Assembly (NCBI GenBank): GCA_946480245.1
Contig: CAMLIZ010000061.1
Span: 1 to 23,740 of the forward strand
Source: an uncultured Pseudomonadota bacterium
Lineage (GTDB): Bacteria > Pseudomonadota > Gammaproteobacteria > Burkholderiales > Burkholderiaceae
Direction of reading: 5' to 3'
DNA: 23,740 bases
Shown here: piece after piece, positions 7,784 to 15,504 of the stretch
How the letters are laid out: every line of letters starts with the position of its first letter
Position numbering within the stretch: position 1 is the stretch's first letter
The notes under the pieces: model-generated
Told to the model about the DNA's origin: nothing
What the model saw: only the letters and a program-made list of their open reading frames with translations
Database searches by the model: none
Program-made: the position numbers and the translations under genes

Positions 7784-8728
7784 ATGAATGCAGTGACGCA
7801 GGACGACATGCCCGGGCAGGTGGAGACCCCGGGCGAAAAGAAGGCCGCCTTCGAAGCCAACAAGCTCAGCAAGCGGCTGCACCGGCAGGTGGGCCAGGCG
7901 ATTGCCGACTTCAACATGATCGAGGCCGGCGACAAGGTGATGGTGTGCCTGTCCGGCGGCAAGGACAGCTACGCGCTGCTCGACATCCTGATCAACCTGC
8001 GCCAGCGCGCGCCGGTGGCCTTCGACATCGTGGCGGTCAACCTCGACCAGAAGCAGCCCGGCTTTCCCGAGCACGTCCTGCCCGAGTACCTGCGCAGCAT
8101 CGGAGTGCCGTTCCACATCGAGACGCAGGACACCTACTCGATCGTCAAGCGCCTGATCCCCGAGGGCAAGACGATGTGCAGCCTGTGCTCGCGCCTGCGC
8201 CGCGGCATCCTGTACCGCGTGGCCAGCGAGCTGGGCGCCACCAGGATCGCGCTCGGCCACCACCGTGACGACATGGTGGTGACCTTGATGATGAACATGT
8301 TCTTCAACAGCCGCTTGAAGGGCATGCCGCCCAAGCTGGTGAGCGACGATGGCCGCCACGTGGTGATCCGCCCGCTGGCCTACGTGGCCGAGACCGACCT
8401 CGAGCGCTGGGCCGTGCACCGGCAGTTCCCGATCATCCCGTGCAGCCTGTGCGGCAACCAGGAGAACCTGCAGCGCGTGCAGATCAAGCAGATGATCCGC
8501 GCCTGGGACAAGCAGCACCCGGGGCGCATCGACAACATGTTCACCGCGATGGGCAACATCGTGCCTTCGCACATGATGGACCGGCGCCTGTACCCGTTCA
8601 CCAGCCTGCAGGCCACCGGCCTGGCCGACCCCGCCGGCGACAAGGCCTTCGACGAGGACGACGATGGCTGCGGCCCGCCCGAGGCCGCGCCGATGCTGCT
8701 GCACCCCAAGCCGCCCGCGCGCTCGTAA
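7784..8728 (+). CDS. ttcA: tRNA cytosine-32 2-sulfurtransferase
   Basis: TtcA makes 2-thiocytidine at position 32 of certain tRNAs using ATP, a sulfur donor and a [4Fe-4S] cluster. The 314-residue protein has the PP-loop SGGKDS at 57-62 and two CxxC motifs, CSLC at 132-135 and CSLC at 220-223, in the arrangement of the TtcA/TtuA family. [23 protein letters not shown] is also typical. The last 35 or so residues are acidic then Pro-rich and look like an unstructured tail. The AAGGA eight bases upstream of ATG 7784 lies in the end of folB, and the gap between the genes is four bases. The last gene of its operon, it is followed by a hairpin without a T-tract. Confidence 0.96.
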   Translation: MNAVTQDDMPGQVETPGEKKAAFEANKLSKRLHRQVGQAIADFNMIEAGDKVMVCLSGGKDSYALLDILINLRQRAPVAFDIVAVNLDQKQPGFPEHVLPEYLRSIGVPFHIETQDTYSIVKRLIPEGKTMCSLCSRLRRGILYRVASELGATRIALGHHRDDMVVTLMMNMFFNSRLKGMPPKLVSDDGRHVVIRPLAYVAETDLERWAVHRQFPIIPCSLCGNQENLQRVQIKQMIRAWDKQHPGRIDNMFTAMGNIVPSHMMDRRLYPFTSLQATGLADPAGDKAFDEDDDGCGPPEAAPMLLHPKPPARS

Positions 8729-8738
8729 GTACCGTCGT

Positions 8739-8764
8739 CCGGAACGCCCTTTGCCGCGTTCCGG
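8739..8764. terminator. Hairpin after ttcA, no T-tract
   Basis: CCGGAACGC (8739-8747) pairs perfectly with GCGTTCCGG (8756-8764) across an eight-base loop. It begins 10 bases after the ttcA stop and ends 23 bases before the DUF4136 start. No run of T follows on the plus strand, so it may be a 3'-end stabiliser or partial terminator. Confidence 0.4.
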
Positions 8765-8787
8765 CAGACACCCACCGGAGAACCAAG

Positions 8788-9390
8788 ATGTTGCAAGCCC
8801 GAATCGCCCTTGGCGCCGCCGTGCTGGCCCTGGCCGGCTGCGCATCGATGAACAGCGTCACCAGCGACGTCGCCACCTATGGCGAGTGGCCGGCCGGCCG
8901 CGCCCCCGGCAGCTACACGATCGAGCGCCTGCCGTCGCAGCAGGCGCGCAGCCGCGAACTGGGCGCGATGGAAACAGGTGCGCGCCGCGCCCTGGAGCAG
9001 GTGGGCTTCCAGCCCGCCGCGAACGCCGCCGAGGCCGACGTGGTGGTGCAATTGGGCGGGCGCATGACGCGCACCGACTACACGCCCTGGGACGACCCGA
9101 TGTGGTGGCGCTGGGGGCCGCACTACTGGCGTCGGCCCGGCTACTACTGGCGCCCGGGCTGGGGCTGGCCGCCGGAGTACGACACGCAGTACGACCAGGA
9201 AGTGGCATTGCTGATCCGCGACCGCCGCACCGGCACGCCGCTGTACGAGGCCCACGCCACCAACGAGTCGATCAGCCAGCCGAGCGCGGCCGTCATCGGC
9301 GCCATGTTCGAAGCCTCGATGAAGGACTTCCCCAACGCCGTGCCGAAGGCGCACCGCGTGTCGGTGCAACTGCCAGAGACGACCAAGTAG
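8788..9390 (+). CDS. DUF4136 lipoprotein with a Trp/Tyr-rich insert
   Basis: This 200-residue envelope lipoprotein begins MLQARIALGAAVLALAGCAS, with a lipobox LAGC and acylated Cys18. The body has the DUF4136 pattern: a short strand-rich start (YGEWPAGRAPGSYTIERLP), a helix with ETGARRALEQVGFQPA, VVVQLGGRM, and later EVALLIRDRRTGTPLYEAHA. Residues 98-135 are unusual, with eight Trp and six Tyr in a Gly/Pro/Arg background that probably forms a surface loop. GGAG seven bases before ATG 8788 sets the start. The function of DUF4136 proteins is not known. The gene follows ttcA after a hairpin and converges on the DUF6279 gene with 30 bases between stops. Confidence 0.85.
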   Translation: MLQARIALGAAVLALAGCASMNSVTSDVATYGEWPAGRAPGSYTIERLPSQQARSRELGAMETGARRALEQVGFQPAANAAEADVVVQLGGRMTRTDYTPWDDPMWWRWGPHYWRRPGYYWRPGWGWPPEYDTQYDQEVALLIRDRRTGTPLYEAHATNESISQPSAAVIGAMFEASMKDFPNAVPKAHRVSVQLPETTK

Positions 9391-9420
9391 CGCGTTTGCG
9401 CGGGCCAGCCCTGCCGCGCG

Positions 9421-10326
9421 CTAGCGGCGCTCCGCCACCAATTCGCGCAGGTCCTTCTGCCAGCCCTGCAGCCGCTGCAGCGCACGCTGGCGCTGCCCGG
9501 TGCTCATGCTGGCGTGCATTTGCGCGCTGAGCGCGCAGTTGTAGTCCCACACCCGCTGCTGCTGCTCGCGATAGGCCTCGCGCGGCGAGCGCTCGGCATG
9601 CTCGCCGATGCGGCGCAGCGCGGCCTGCGCCTGGGCCATCAGCTGCGGCGCCGTCTGCCCTGCCGCCCGTGCGGCCTGCAACTCGTGCAGCGACTGCACG
9701 ATCTCCTGCTGCAGCAGGCGGCGCTCGCCGAGCCAGCGCTCCGCGTCATAGGGCGACGCGGCTTCCAGCTGCAACAGGCGCTCGCGCTGCGCATCGTCGA
9801 GCGGGCCGTACACGCGCTCGAAGCTCTCGCGCGTCTTCTTGGTGCGCGCCTTCACGCGGTCTTCCAGCCGCGGCGGCAGGAATTCGTCGCTGAACTTGGC
9901 GTCGTTCTTCGCGAAGCGCTTCTCCAGCGTGCGCGTCTGCTGCGGCGTGAGCGTGAGCGCCACCTCCGCCAGCGACGGCACGGCCTGCTCGTAGGCTGCC
10001 TGTACCTCGTGCTTCACGTCCTCGGCGAGCGCGCAGAACGCCTGCGGCGCGACCGCCGGCTCCAGCACCTGCGTCTGCGCCCGCTCGAGCAGGCGGATCA
10101 CCTGCGGCAGCTGCTCGCGCCGGTTCCAGTCGAACCACAGGCCGACCAGCTGGCGCACGCGTGGCGCCTGGCGGTCGTCGAAGTCGACATAGCCGTCCAT
10201 CCACCAGTACAGCAGCGTCGGGCCCTGGTGGTAGCCGAGCTTGAGCGCGAGGCTGCAGCCGGCCAGCAGGCTCACCAGCATCAGGCCGGCCGCGATAATC
10301 GCGCGTCTGAACAAGGATTTCCGCAT
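9421..10326 (-). CDS. DUF6279 family lipoprotein
   Basis: This is a 301-residue lipoprotein. [20 protein letters not shown] runs into a lipobox LLAGCS, followed by the family-typical start [24 protein letters not shown] and then [16 protein letters not shown]. The remaining two thirds are charged helices rich in Arg, Glu and Gln, likely long helical hairpins. The family has no assigned function. ATG 10326-10324 shares two bases with the glmU ATG on the opposite strand. An alternative in-frame ATG seven codons upstream would lie deeper in glmU, but the one chosen has GGAG four bases ahead and places Arg/Lys directly after Met as expected for a signal peptide. Confidence 0.85.
   Translation of the reverse strand: MRKSLFRRAIIAAGLMLVSLLAGCSLALKLGYHQGPTLLYWWMDGYVDFDDRQAPRVRQLVGLWFDWNRREQLPQVIRLLERAQTQVLEPAVAPQAFCALAEDVKHEVQAAYEQAVPSLAEVALTLTPQQTRTLEKRFAKNDAKFSDEFLPPRLEDRVKARTKKTRESFERVYGPLDDAQRERLLQLEAASPYDAERWLGERRLLQQEIVQSLHELQAARAAGQTAPQLMAQAQAALRRIGEHAERSPREAYREQQQRVWDYNCALSAQMHASMSTGQRQRALQRLQGWQKDLRELVAERR
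10294..10299 (+). promoter_or_regulatory. Candidate glmU -10 (GATAAT) inside the divergent gene
   Basis: GATAAT is centred in the palindrome CGCGATAATCGCG (10291-10303). A start near 10306 would give a leader of about 19 bases with AAGGAT just ahead of glmU. No clear -35 is visible. The site also encodes codons of the DUF6279 signal peptide on the other strand, so coding constraint could explain part of it. Confidence 0.35.
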
Positions 10327-11698
10327 GTCGCTCCAGATCGTGATCATGGCCGCGGGCAAGGGCACGCGCATGAAGTCGCAGCGCCCGAAGGTGCTGCACC
10401 GGCTCGCTGGCCGGCCGCTGATTTCGCACGTGCTCGGCACCACCGCCGCGCTCCAGGCAAGCCGCACGATCGTCGTCACCGGCCACGGTGCAGACGCGGT
10501 GGAATCGGCAATCGCCGGGCCCGGCATCGAGTTCGTGCGCCAGATGCCGCAGCTGGGCACCGGCCACGCCGTGCAGCAAACGGTGCCCCGCCTGCAGGAT
10601 GAGGGCATCACGCTGATCCTCAATGGGGACGTCCCGCTGATCGGTGGCGAGACGCTGCGCGCGCTGGTGCGGGCCTGCGGCGGCGAGCGCCTGGCGCTGC
10701 TGACGATCGCGCTGCCGGACCCCACCGGTTACGGCCGCATCGTGCGCGACGCCTCGGGCGAGCGCGTGCTGGCCATCGTGGAGCACAAGGACGCGACGCC
10801 CGCACAGCGTGCGATCAGCGAGGTCAACGCCGGCATCATGGCGGTGCCGAGCGCGCAGCTGAAGCGCTGGGTGATGGCGCTGAACAACGACAACGCGCAA
10901 GGCGAGTACTACCTGACCGACATCGTGGCGATGGCCGTCGCCGACGCGGTGCCGGTGCTGGCCGTACCCGTGGCCGACGAGATCGAGGTGCTGGGCATCA
11001 ACAGCCCGGCGCAGCTGGCCGACCTGGAGCGGCGCTACCAGCGCCGCCAGGCCGATGCCCTGATGGAAGCCGGCGTACGACTGGCCGACCCGGCGCGCTT
11101 CGATCTGCGCGGCACGCTGCAGTGCGGGCAGGACGTGGAGATCGACGTCGGCTGTGTGTTCGAGGGCGCCGTGCAGCTGGCCGACGGCGTGCGCGTGGGT
11201 CCGTTCTGCGTGATCCGCGACGCGAGCGTGGCCGCCGGAGCCGTGATCCACGCTTTCACGCACGTGGAGGGTGCCCAGGTGGGTGCCGGCGCGCTGGTGG
11301 GCCCGTATGCGCGCCTGCGGCCGGGCGCGCAGCTCGGCGAGGAGGTGCACATCGGCAACTTCGTCGAGGTGAAGAACTCCACGCTCGCCAAGGGCGCGAA
11401 GGCGAATCACCTGGCCTACCTGGGCGACGCCACGGTGGGCGAGCGCGTCAACTATGGCGCCGGCTCGATCACCGCCAACTACGACGGCGCCAACAAGCAT
11501 CGCACCGTGATCGGCGCCGACGTGCACGTGGGCTCCAACTGCGTCCTGGTGGCACCTGTGACCATCGGCGAGGGCGCCACCATCGGCGGCGGCTCCACCA
11601 TCGCCAAGGACGTGCCGCCCGGCCAGCTAACGGTGGCGCGCGCCAAGCAGGCAGCGATCGCCGGCTGGACGCGGCCAGTGAAGCAGAAGAAGGGCTAA
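10325..11698 (+). CDS. glmU: Bifunctional GlmU: GlcNAc-1-P uridyltransferase / GlcN-1-P acetyltransferase
   Basis: GlmU makes UDP-GlcNAc for peptidoglycan and lipopolysaccharide. The 457 residues match the normal length. The N-terminal pyrophosphorylase domain has [11 protein letters not shown] (from residue 8), [17 protein letters not shown] and YGRIVRD, with a metal-site segment EVNAGIM. From about residue 250 the left-handed beta-helix of hexapeptide repeats carries the acetyltransferase: [53 protein letters not shown] stands about seven bases before ATG 10325. The start codon overlaps that of the divergent DUF6279 gene, and the TAA overlaps the stop of the convergent uracil-DNA glycosylase gene by four bases, so this essential gene has no spacer on either side. 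Confidence 0.97.
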   Translation: MSLQIVIMAAGKGTRMKSQRPKVLHRLAGRPLISHVLGTTAALQASRTIVVTGHGADAVESAIAGPGIEFVRQMPQLGTGHAVQQTVPRLQDEGITLILNGDVPLIGGETLRALVRACGGERLALLTIALPDPTGYGRIVRDASGERVLAIVEHKDATPAQRAISEVNAGIMAVPSAQLKRWVMALNNDNAQGEYYLTDIVAMAVADAVPVLAVPVADEIEVLGINSPAQLADLERRYQRRQADALMEAGVRLADPARFDLRGTLQCGQDVEIDVGCVFEGAVQLADGVRVGPFCVIRDASVAAGAVIHAFTHVEGAQVGAGALVGPYARLRPGAQLGEEVHIGNFVEVKNSTLAKGAKANHLAYLGDATVGERVNYGAGSITANYDGANKHRTVIGADVHVGSNCVLVAPVTIGEGATIGGGSTIAKDVPPGQLTVARAKQAAIAGWTRPVKQKKG

Positions 11699-12435
11699 GC
11701 CGGGTCGAGCAAGGTCGCGGCCAGACACAGGTCGTCCCAGGCCTTGGCCTTGTCGGGCAGGTTGCGCAGCAGGTACGCCGGGTGGTAGGTGACGACCAGT
11801 GGCACGCCTTCGTACTGGTGCACGCGCCCGCGCAGGCGGCCGATCGGCTCGGTGCTGCGCAGCAGCGCCTGCACCGCGAAGCGGCCCATCGCCAGGATCA
11901 CGCGCGGCTGCACCAGCGCCAGCTGGCGCTTCAGGTACGGCTCGCACTTCACCATCTCGTCCGGCTCCGGGTTGCGATTGCCCGGCGGCCGGCACTTCAG
12001 CGTGTTGGCGATGTAGACCTGCCGCGCCGCATCACCGGCCTCGCGCGTAAGCCCGAGCGCGAGCAGCATGTTGTCCAGCAGCTTGCCTGCCGGGCCGACG
12101 AAGGGCTCGCCCTTGCGATCCTCCTGCTCGCCCGGCGCCTCGCCCACCACCATCAGCGGTGCGTGCTCGTTGCCGACGCCGAACACCGTGTTGCGCCGGC
12201 CTTCGCACAGCCTGCAGGCGCGGCATTGCGCGACAGCCTCGCGCAGCGCGGGCCAGTCCATCGTGTCCACGGCGCTGGCGGGCGAGCGCGGCTGCGGCGG
12301 CGCTTCAGCCAGCGCCACCGCCGGTGCTTCATCGCTCACCGCCTCCGCCTCGGCCGTCACACGCTGGCGCTGCGGCGCCCACACCGTGAGGCCCATTTCC
12401 GCAAGCATGCGGCGCTGGCGCTCGCTCCAGCTCAC
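11695..12435 (-). CDS. Uracil-DNA glycosylase, family 4 (Fe-S type)
   Basis: The enzyme excises uracil from DNA as the first step of base-excision repair. From GTG 12435 the product has 246 residues. A low-complexity Ala/Pro/Glu linker (about 24-58) precedes the catalytic domain, which has CRACRLC at 71-77, GEAPGEQED at 99-107 and [12 protein letters not shown]. Cys148 ([14 protein letters not shown]) and Cys164 follow, then TYHPAYLLR near the end. The cysteine pattern fits the [4Fe-4S] ligands of family 4 enzymes. The GTG overlaps the rimI stop as GTGA, with GGGAG seven bases upstream, so it is translationally coupled. It is the last gene of tsaB-rimI-udg, and its TAG overlaps the glmU TAA. 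A longer frame upstream of GTG 12435 lies wholly in rimI and is rejected. Confidence 0.92.
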   Translation of the reverse strand: MSWSERQRRMLAEMGLTVWAPQRQRVTAEAEAVSDEAPAVALAEAPPQPRSPASAVDTMDWPALREAVAQCRACRLCEGRRNTVFGVGNEHAPLMVVGEAPGEQEDRKGEPFVGPAGKLLDNMLLALGLTREAGDAARQVYIANTLKCRPPGNRNPEPDEMVKCEPYLKRQLALVQPRVILAMGRFAVQALLRSTEPIGRLRGRVHQYEGVPLVVTYHPAYLLRNLPDKAKAWDDLCLAATLLDPA

Positions 12436-12923
12436 GGCGTGACTCCCAACGCCGGCTCGATGGCCAGACTCATCACCATCGCGTCCTCGCGAGCGCCCTG
12501 CGGTGCCGGGTAGTAGCCTCGGCGCACACCCACCTGCATGAAGCCATAGCGCTCGTAGATGCCACGCGCGCGTGCATTGCTCTCGCGCACCTCCAGCCAC
12601 ACCGAGGCGGCATGCGCGGCGCGCGCGTGCCGCACCAGGCGGTCCAACAGGCGCCGGCCCCAGCCCTGGCCCCAGTGCCGGGGCGCGATCGTGAGGTTGA
12701 GCAGGTGCAACTCGTCGACACCCTGCATCGCCACCTGGTAGCCGATGACGCGCCGCTCACCGTCCAGCAGCACCTCGGCCAGGTAGCCCGCGGCCAGCGA
12801 ATCGATGAAGTTGCCGCGCGTCCAAGGGAAGTCATAGGCGCTCGCCTCGATCGCCGCCACGGCATCGAGATGGCGCACGGTCATCGGCTGCGCCTGCACG
12901 CCGGGCTGCGGCATCGCGCTCAT
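12432..12923 (-). CDS. rimI: Ribosomal protein S18 alanine N-acetyltransferase
   Basis: This GNAT-fold enzyme transfers acetyl from acetyl-CoA to the N-terminal Ala of S18. The 163 residues contain MTVRHLDAVAAIEASAYDFPW (from residue 14), LLNLTIAPRHWGQGWGRRLLD with the acetyl-CoA loop at 85-92, and EVRESNARARGIYERYGF (111-128), whose Tyr is the usual general acid. RRGYYP and a conserved acidic ED...MVMSL segment close the domain. The ATG at 12923 overlaps the tsaB stop as ATGA and the stop overlaps the udg start as GTGA, so the three genes are translated in a chain. In this neighbourhood RimI is firmly expected beside TsaB. Confidence 0.93.
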   Translation of the reverse strand: MSAMPQPGVQAQPMTVRHLDAVAAIEASAYDFPWTRGNFIDSLAAGYLAEVLLDGERRVIGYQVAMQGVDELHLLNLTIAPRHWGQGWGRRLLDRLVRHARAAHAASVWLEVRESNARARGIYERYGFMQVGVRRGYYPAPQGAREDAMVMSLAIEPALGVTP

Positions 12924-13639
12924 CGGCTCGCCTCCGCGGCGCGCATCGCCTCGCGTTCGGCGGTGGTGGACGCCACCTTGTCGCGCAGGTACAGCGGCAG
13001 CGCCTCGGCCGCATCCACCGCCGCTCCGCTGCGCCACGCGGCCTGCGCCAGGCGCAGCAAGGCTGCAGGCCGGTCGTGCTCCTGCGGCACGCGCAGCGCG
13101 GCACCGGTGTGCAGCCGTTCGCCGAACGCGTCCAATGCGGAGCCGGCCACCACGGCCGGCGGTGTGGCCTGCCAGCGCGCGTGCAGTGCGTCGAGTTCGT
13201 ACAGCGCCGGTGCGTCCAGCACCTGCCACGCGTCGCGCTGCCACTGGTAGCGCGCGGCATAGACCTCGCCCATGCGCGCATCCATCGCCACCCAAATGTC
13301 AGCCGGCGCCGGCTCGAGGGCGCCGCGGGCATCGTCGGCCACCAGCATCAGGCTGTCGATCGGCAGCACCGGCTTGCCGGCACCGAGCGCGAGACCCTGC
13401 GCCACCGCGCAGGCCGTGCGCAGGCCGGTGAAAGCGCCGGGCCCGCGCGCGAAAGCCACCGCGTCCAGCGCCTGCCAGGCCACGCCGGCGTCGGCCAGCA
13501 TGGCCACCAGCTGCGGCAGCAGCTGCGCCGAGGCCAGTGCGCCGCCGCTCTGCTCATGCGTGCAGGCATGCTCGCCGGCCTGCAGCGCCAGGCACAGGCG
13601 CTCGGTGGAACTGTCGATGGCGAGCAGGCAGGCAGGCAC
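12920..13639 (-). CDS. tsaB: tRNA t6A biosynthesis protein TsaB
   Basis: TsaB (YeaZ) is the non-catalytic ASKHA-fold partner of TsaD in the complex that transfers threonylcarbamoyl to A37 of ANN-decoding tRNAs. The 239-residue protein starts at GTG 13639 with LLAIDSSTERLCLAL (5-19), then RGPGAFTGLRTACAVAQGLA (65-84), the most conserved family segment. No Shine-Dalgarno is visible and no upstream start fits better. It heads the tsaB-rimI-udg operon and diverges from dacB with 80 bases between the start codons. The substrate-making partner, a Sua5/TsaC protein, is encoded about 6 kb away in this window in a separate operon. Confidence 0.94.
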   Translation of the reverse strand: MPACLLAIDSSTERLCLALQAGEHACTHEQSGGALASAQLLPQLVAMLADAGVAWQALDAVAFARGPGAFTGLRTACAVAQGLALGAGKPVLPIDSLMLVADDARGALEPAPADIWVAMDARMGEVYAARYQWQRDAWQVLDAPALYELDALHARWQATPPAVVAGSALDAFGERLHTGAALRVPQEHDRPAALLRLAQAAWRSGAAVDAAEALPLYLRDKVASTTAEREAMRAAEASR

Positions 13640-13719
13640 GGCAAAAGGCTCAGCAACGGCCGCGCGAGACGCGACCCGAACGGCGAAAAGGCCAGTGTAG
13701 CCGTGCGATCATCGACCTC

Positions 13720-15174
13720 ATGCCGGGTCGCACGTCCTCGCTTTTTCGCTGGCTCTTCTGCTCGCTGTGCCGCGGGATGATGGCCGCGGCGCTGGTCACC
13801 GCAAGCGCTGCCGCCAGCGCCGCGCGCAGCCTGCCGGCGGAGGTGCGCCATGCGCTGGCCGACGCCGGCGTGCCGCAGAACAGCGTCGCGGTCGTGGTGC
13901 AGGAAGTCGGCGCACGCCGCCCGGCGCTGCTGCTGCACGCAGACCAGCCGATGAACCCTGCCTCGGTGTTCAAGCTCGTCACCACGTCGGCCGCGATGGA
14001 CCTGCTGGGCCCGGCCCACACCTGGAACACGCCGGTGTGGTTCGACGGCCCGGTGCGCGACGGCGTGCTCGACGGTTCACTGGTGATCCAGGGCACGGGC
14101 GACCCCACGCTGGTGCTCGAGCGCGTGTGGCTGCTGCTGCGCCGCGTGCAGGAGCTGGGCGTGCGCGAGATCCATGGCGACATCGTGCTCGACCGCAGCG
14201 CGTTCAGCCCCGACCTGGTCGCGCCGGGCGCCTTCGACGGCGAGCCGCTCAAGCCCTACAACGTGCAGCCCGATGCGCTGCTGCTGAACTTCAAGTCGGT
14301 GCTCTACACCTTCACACCGGAGCCGGCAGCGGGCGTGGCCCATGTGGGTGTGGAGCCTGCCCTGGCCGGTGTGATCGTGCAGCGCACCGTGCCGCTGGCC
14401 GACGGCCCCTGCGGCGATTGGCACGCGCAACTCGCCTCCAGCGTGAGCGACGCCGAGTTGGTGGGTTTTGCGGGCAGCTACCCGGCCAGCTGCGGCGAGC
14501 GCCAGTGGGCCGTGGCCTACCCCGCCCCCGAGCGCTACAACGCCCGGCTGCTCGCCGCCCTGTGGACCGAAATCGGCGGCGTGCTGCGCGGCAGCGTGCG
14601 CGAGGGCGCCGCCCTCACGGCGCAAGCACCGACGCTGATGCTGCGCTCACCGCCGCTGGCGCAGGTGGTGCGTGACATCAACAAGTTCAGCAACAACGTG
14701 ATGGCACAGCAGCTGTTCCTTACGCTGGGCGCCGAGCAGGCCGCCAGCGGCACGCCCGAGGCGGCGCGCGGCGTGCTGCAGCGTTGGCTCGTGGCCACGT
14801 TGGGGGACAAGGCGGCCGACACGGTCATCGACAACGGTGCCGGCCTGTCGCGCACGCAGCGCATCAGCGCTGCCACCTTGGCCGGCCTGCTGCAACGCAT
14901 GTATGCGTCACCGGAGATGTCGGAGCTGATGAGCTCGCTGCCGCTGGCCGGCGAAGACGGCACCTTGCGCCGCATGCAGGCGCGCCCCGGCTGCGCCCAC
15001 CTGAAGACCGGCTCGCTGCGCGACGTGGCCGCGGTGGCGGGCTACGTGCTGGGTGCCAGCGGCAAGCGCTACGTGCTGGTGGCGCTGATCAACGACCCCC
15101 ATGCCGGCGCCACGCGCGACGCGCTCGACGCCCTGGTGCGCTGGACCTGCGACGACATGCCCTCCCGCCGATGA
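13720..15174 (+). CDS. dacB: D-alanyl-D-alanine carboxypeptidase/endopeptidase (PBP4)
   Basis: DacB is a periplasmic class C low-molecular-mass penicillin-binding protein that trims and cleaves D-Ala-containing peptides in peptidoglycan. The 484-residue product opens with an N-terminal signal sequence (hydrophobic AAALVTASAAASA, cleavage near residue 34). All three active-site motifs are present: SVFK with Ser82 and Lys85, SNN at 324-326 and KTG at 429-431. The roughly 240 residues between the first two motifs match the extra domains of PBP4. There is no ribosome binding site; TGCGATCAT, an extended -10-like element, ends seven bases before ATG 13720, so a leaderless transcript is possible. 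The stop overlaps the SemiSWEET start as ATGA. Confidence 0.94.
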   Translation: MPGRTSSLFRWLFCSLCRGMMAAALVTASAAASAARSLPAEVRHALADAGVPQNSVAVVVQEVGARRPALLLHADQPMNPASVFKLVTTSAAMDLLGPAHTWNTPVWFDGPVRDGVLDGSLVIQGTGDPTLVLERVWLLLRRVQELGVREIHGDIVLDRSAFSPDLVAPGAFDGEPLKPYNVQPDALLLNFKSVLYTFTPEPAAGVAHVGVEPALAGVIVQRTVPLADGPCGDWHAQLASSVSDAELVGFAGSYPASCGERQWAVAYPAPERYNARLLAALWTEIGGVLRGSVREGAALTAQAPTLMLRSPPLAQVVRDINKFSNNVMAQQLFLTLGAEQAASGTPEAARGVLQRWLVATLGDKAADTVIDNGAGLSRTQRISAATLAGLLQRMYASPEMSELMSSLPLAGEDGTLRRMQARPGCAHLKTGSLRDVAAVAGYVLGASGKRYVLVALINDPHAGATRDALDALVRWTCDDMPSRR

Positions 15175-15455
15175 CCCTCATCACCGCCGCCTTCACGCAC
15201 ACCGACTGGCTCGGCACGATCGCCGCCACCCTCACCACGGGCTCGTTCCTCCCGCAAGCCTGGCTCACCTTCCGCACCCGTGACGTGCACGGCATCTCGC
15301 TGGGCATGTATGCCAGCTTCACCATCGGCGTCGCGCTGTGGCTTGCCTACGGCGTGCTGCTCGGCCAATGGCCGATCATCGTGGCCAACGCGGTGACGTT
15401 GGTGCTGGCGGCGAGCATCCTCGGCATGAAGCTGGGGCTGCTGCCTCGCAAATGA
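15171..15455 (+). CDS. SemiSWEET-type sugar transporter
   Basis: This 94-residue inner-membrane protein has three predicted hydrophobic segments at about 10-30, 42-60 and 66-86. The PQ-loop signature is GSFLPQAWLTFRTRDVHGIS, in which Pro-Gln and the following Thr/Arg and SLGMY positions are typical of bacterial SemiSWEETs. These work as dimers that move sugars across the membrane by alternating access; the substrate here is unknown. ATG 15171 overlaps the dacB TGA as ATGA, so its translation is coupled to PBP4. A longer frame reaching back into dacB is open in the same phase but is only a shadow. The gene ends three bases before a hairpin shared with the convergent ompW-like gene. Confidence 0.9.
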   Translation: MTLITAAFTHTDWLGTIAATLTTGSFLPQAWLTFRTRDVHGISLGMYASFTIGVALWLAYGVLLGQWPIIVANAVTLVLAASILGMKLGLLPRK

Positions 15456-15457
15456 AC

Positions 15458-15490
15458 AAGGCCGCCGGGCCTTCACAGGTCGGCGGCCTT
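15458..15490. terminator. Bidirectional terminator hairpin between SemiSWEET and OmpW genes
   Basis: AAGGCCGCCG (15458-15467) pairs with CGGCGGCCTT (15481-15490), ten base pairs over a 13-base loop. It lies between two convergent stops. On the minus strand it is followed by a moderately T-rich stretch (GTTCATTTG), on the plus strand only by TT, so it should work better for the ompW-like transcript. Confidence 0.7.
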
Positions 15491-15504
15491 GCAGGGCACG
15501 AGGT

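Noticed and set aside
9391..9420. Terminator between the convergent DUF4136 and DUF6279 genes
   Set aside because: Only a six-base GC stem over a ten-base loop and no T-run can be drawn in the 30-base gap, too weak to list.
9746..11527. A 593-codon minus-strand frame opposite glmU and running into the DUF6279 region
   Set aside because: The phase differs from the real lipoprotein gene and the sequence shows only GC-driven composition.
11695..12600. A longer uracil-DNA glycosylase starting near 12600
   Set aside because: The extra 55 codons lie wholly inside rimI in another phase; GTG 12435 has a Shine-Dalgarno and the usual stop-start overlap.
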